From Indolivaga capnocytophagoides DSM 22835 (lineage in GTDB: Bacteria; Bacteroidota; Bacteroidia; Bacteroidales; Dysgonomonadaceae): a DNA stretch of 64,000 bases. The number at the start of each line of letters is the position of its first letter. The first letter of the stretch is position 1. Location of the stretch: positions 45,453 through 109,452 of the forward strand of contig NZ_AUFL01000018.1 in the NCBI RefSeq assembly GCF_000426485.1, given 5' to 3'. Shown here in pieces: positions 63,944 through 64,000 of this stretch. The notes beneath the pieces are model-generated. The model did not search any database. It saw only the letters and a program-made list of their open reading frames with translations, and was not told the DNA's origin. The position numbers and the translations under genes were made by a program.

Positions 63944-64000
63944 TTGTTATAAAATAAAAAGAGGTAACCCTCATTTGAATCACCTCCGATTTAACCTTAC

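Noticed and set aside
63955..63987. Terminator or small leader gene before the DUF4406 gene
   Set aside because: GAGGTGA...TTACCTC with a T-rich tail on the minus strand, plus an ATG with a strong SD, could be either, but the window ends too soon to decide.

Overview
The window is a 64 kb piece of a low-GC Bacteroidetes chromosome. It most resembles Bacteroidales, and Dysgonomonas or a close relative is my best guess by inference. The signs are -7 boxes of the TAnnTTTG type, few Shine-Dalgarno sites, SPOR, TonB and DUF3078 envelope proteins, a protein with a type IX secretion tail, a BtuG-like surface lipoprotein, and the gene order DUF177-rpmF-fabH-era.

Bases 1-39,000 are mostly housekeeping genes. 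In order they are: a MATE efflux tail; DUF177/rpmF/fabH/era; a secreted M3 peptidase; a ROK kinase facing a secreted YhcH-like protein; lepA; a flavin reductase; arginine decarboxylase; an MBL hydrolase; a SPOR lipoprotein; serS; an ECF sigma factor with a membrane protein and a Spy-like periplasmic protein; EcsC; mlaEF; exonuclease III; sufCDS without sufB; a secreted nuclease/phosphatase-fold protein; a nucleoside permease; rsmI; small enzymes; L31; a lactonase-fold lipoprotein; a DUF3078 protein; and initiator tRNA.

Bases 39,000-44,300 are a vitamin B12 uptake operon on the minus strand. A cobalamin riboswitch is followed by a BtuG-like lipoprotein, BtuF, BtuC and BtuD, with no TonB-dependent receptor. 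Bases 44,500-51,000 are a marR-acrA-acrB-oprM type drug-efflux operon with a clear operator. aspS and tRNA-Pro follow.

After tRNA-Pro (53.2 kb on) the DNA becomes accessory. A long AT-rich gap leads to a broken porin and an intact proVWX-type glycine betaine importer. Then come fragments of a hybrid two-component sensor and an AlbA_2-type protein, and a broken tyrosine recombinase fused at its start to a truncated-haemoglobin gene. The end holds a VRR-NUC nuclease, a type IX secreted protein and a DUF4406-DnaA domain IV fusion. This looks like a decaying integrated element.

Across the first 53 kb a short palindrome, AAGGTCTnAGACCTT, recurs at least 24 times at gene boundaries. A second, larger intergenic element with GGTTACAAAGGT-like ends occurs three times. 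Both stop at the accessory region. These repeats, the haemoglobin-recombinase junction and the DnaA fusion are the observations most worth following up.
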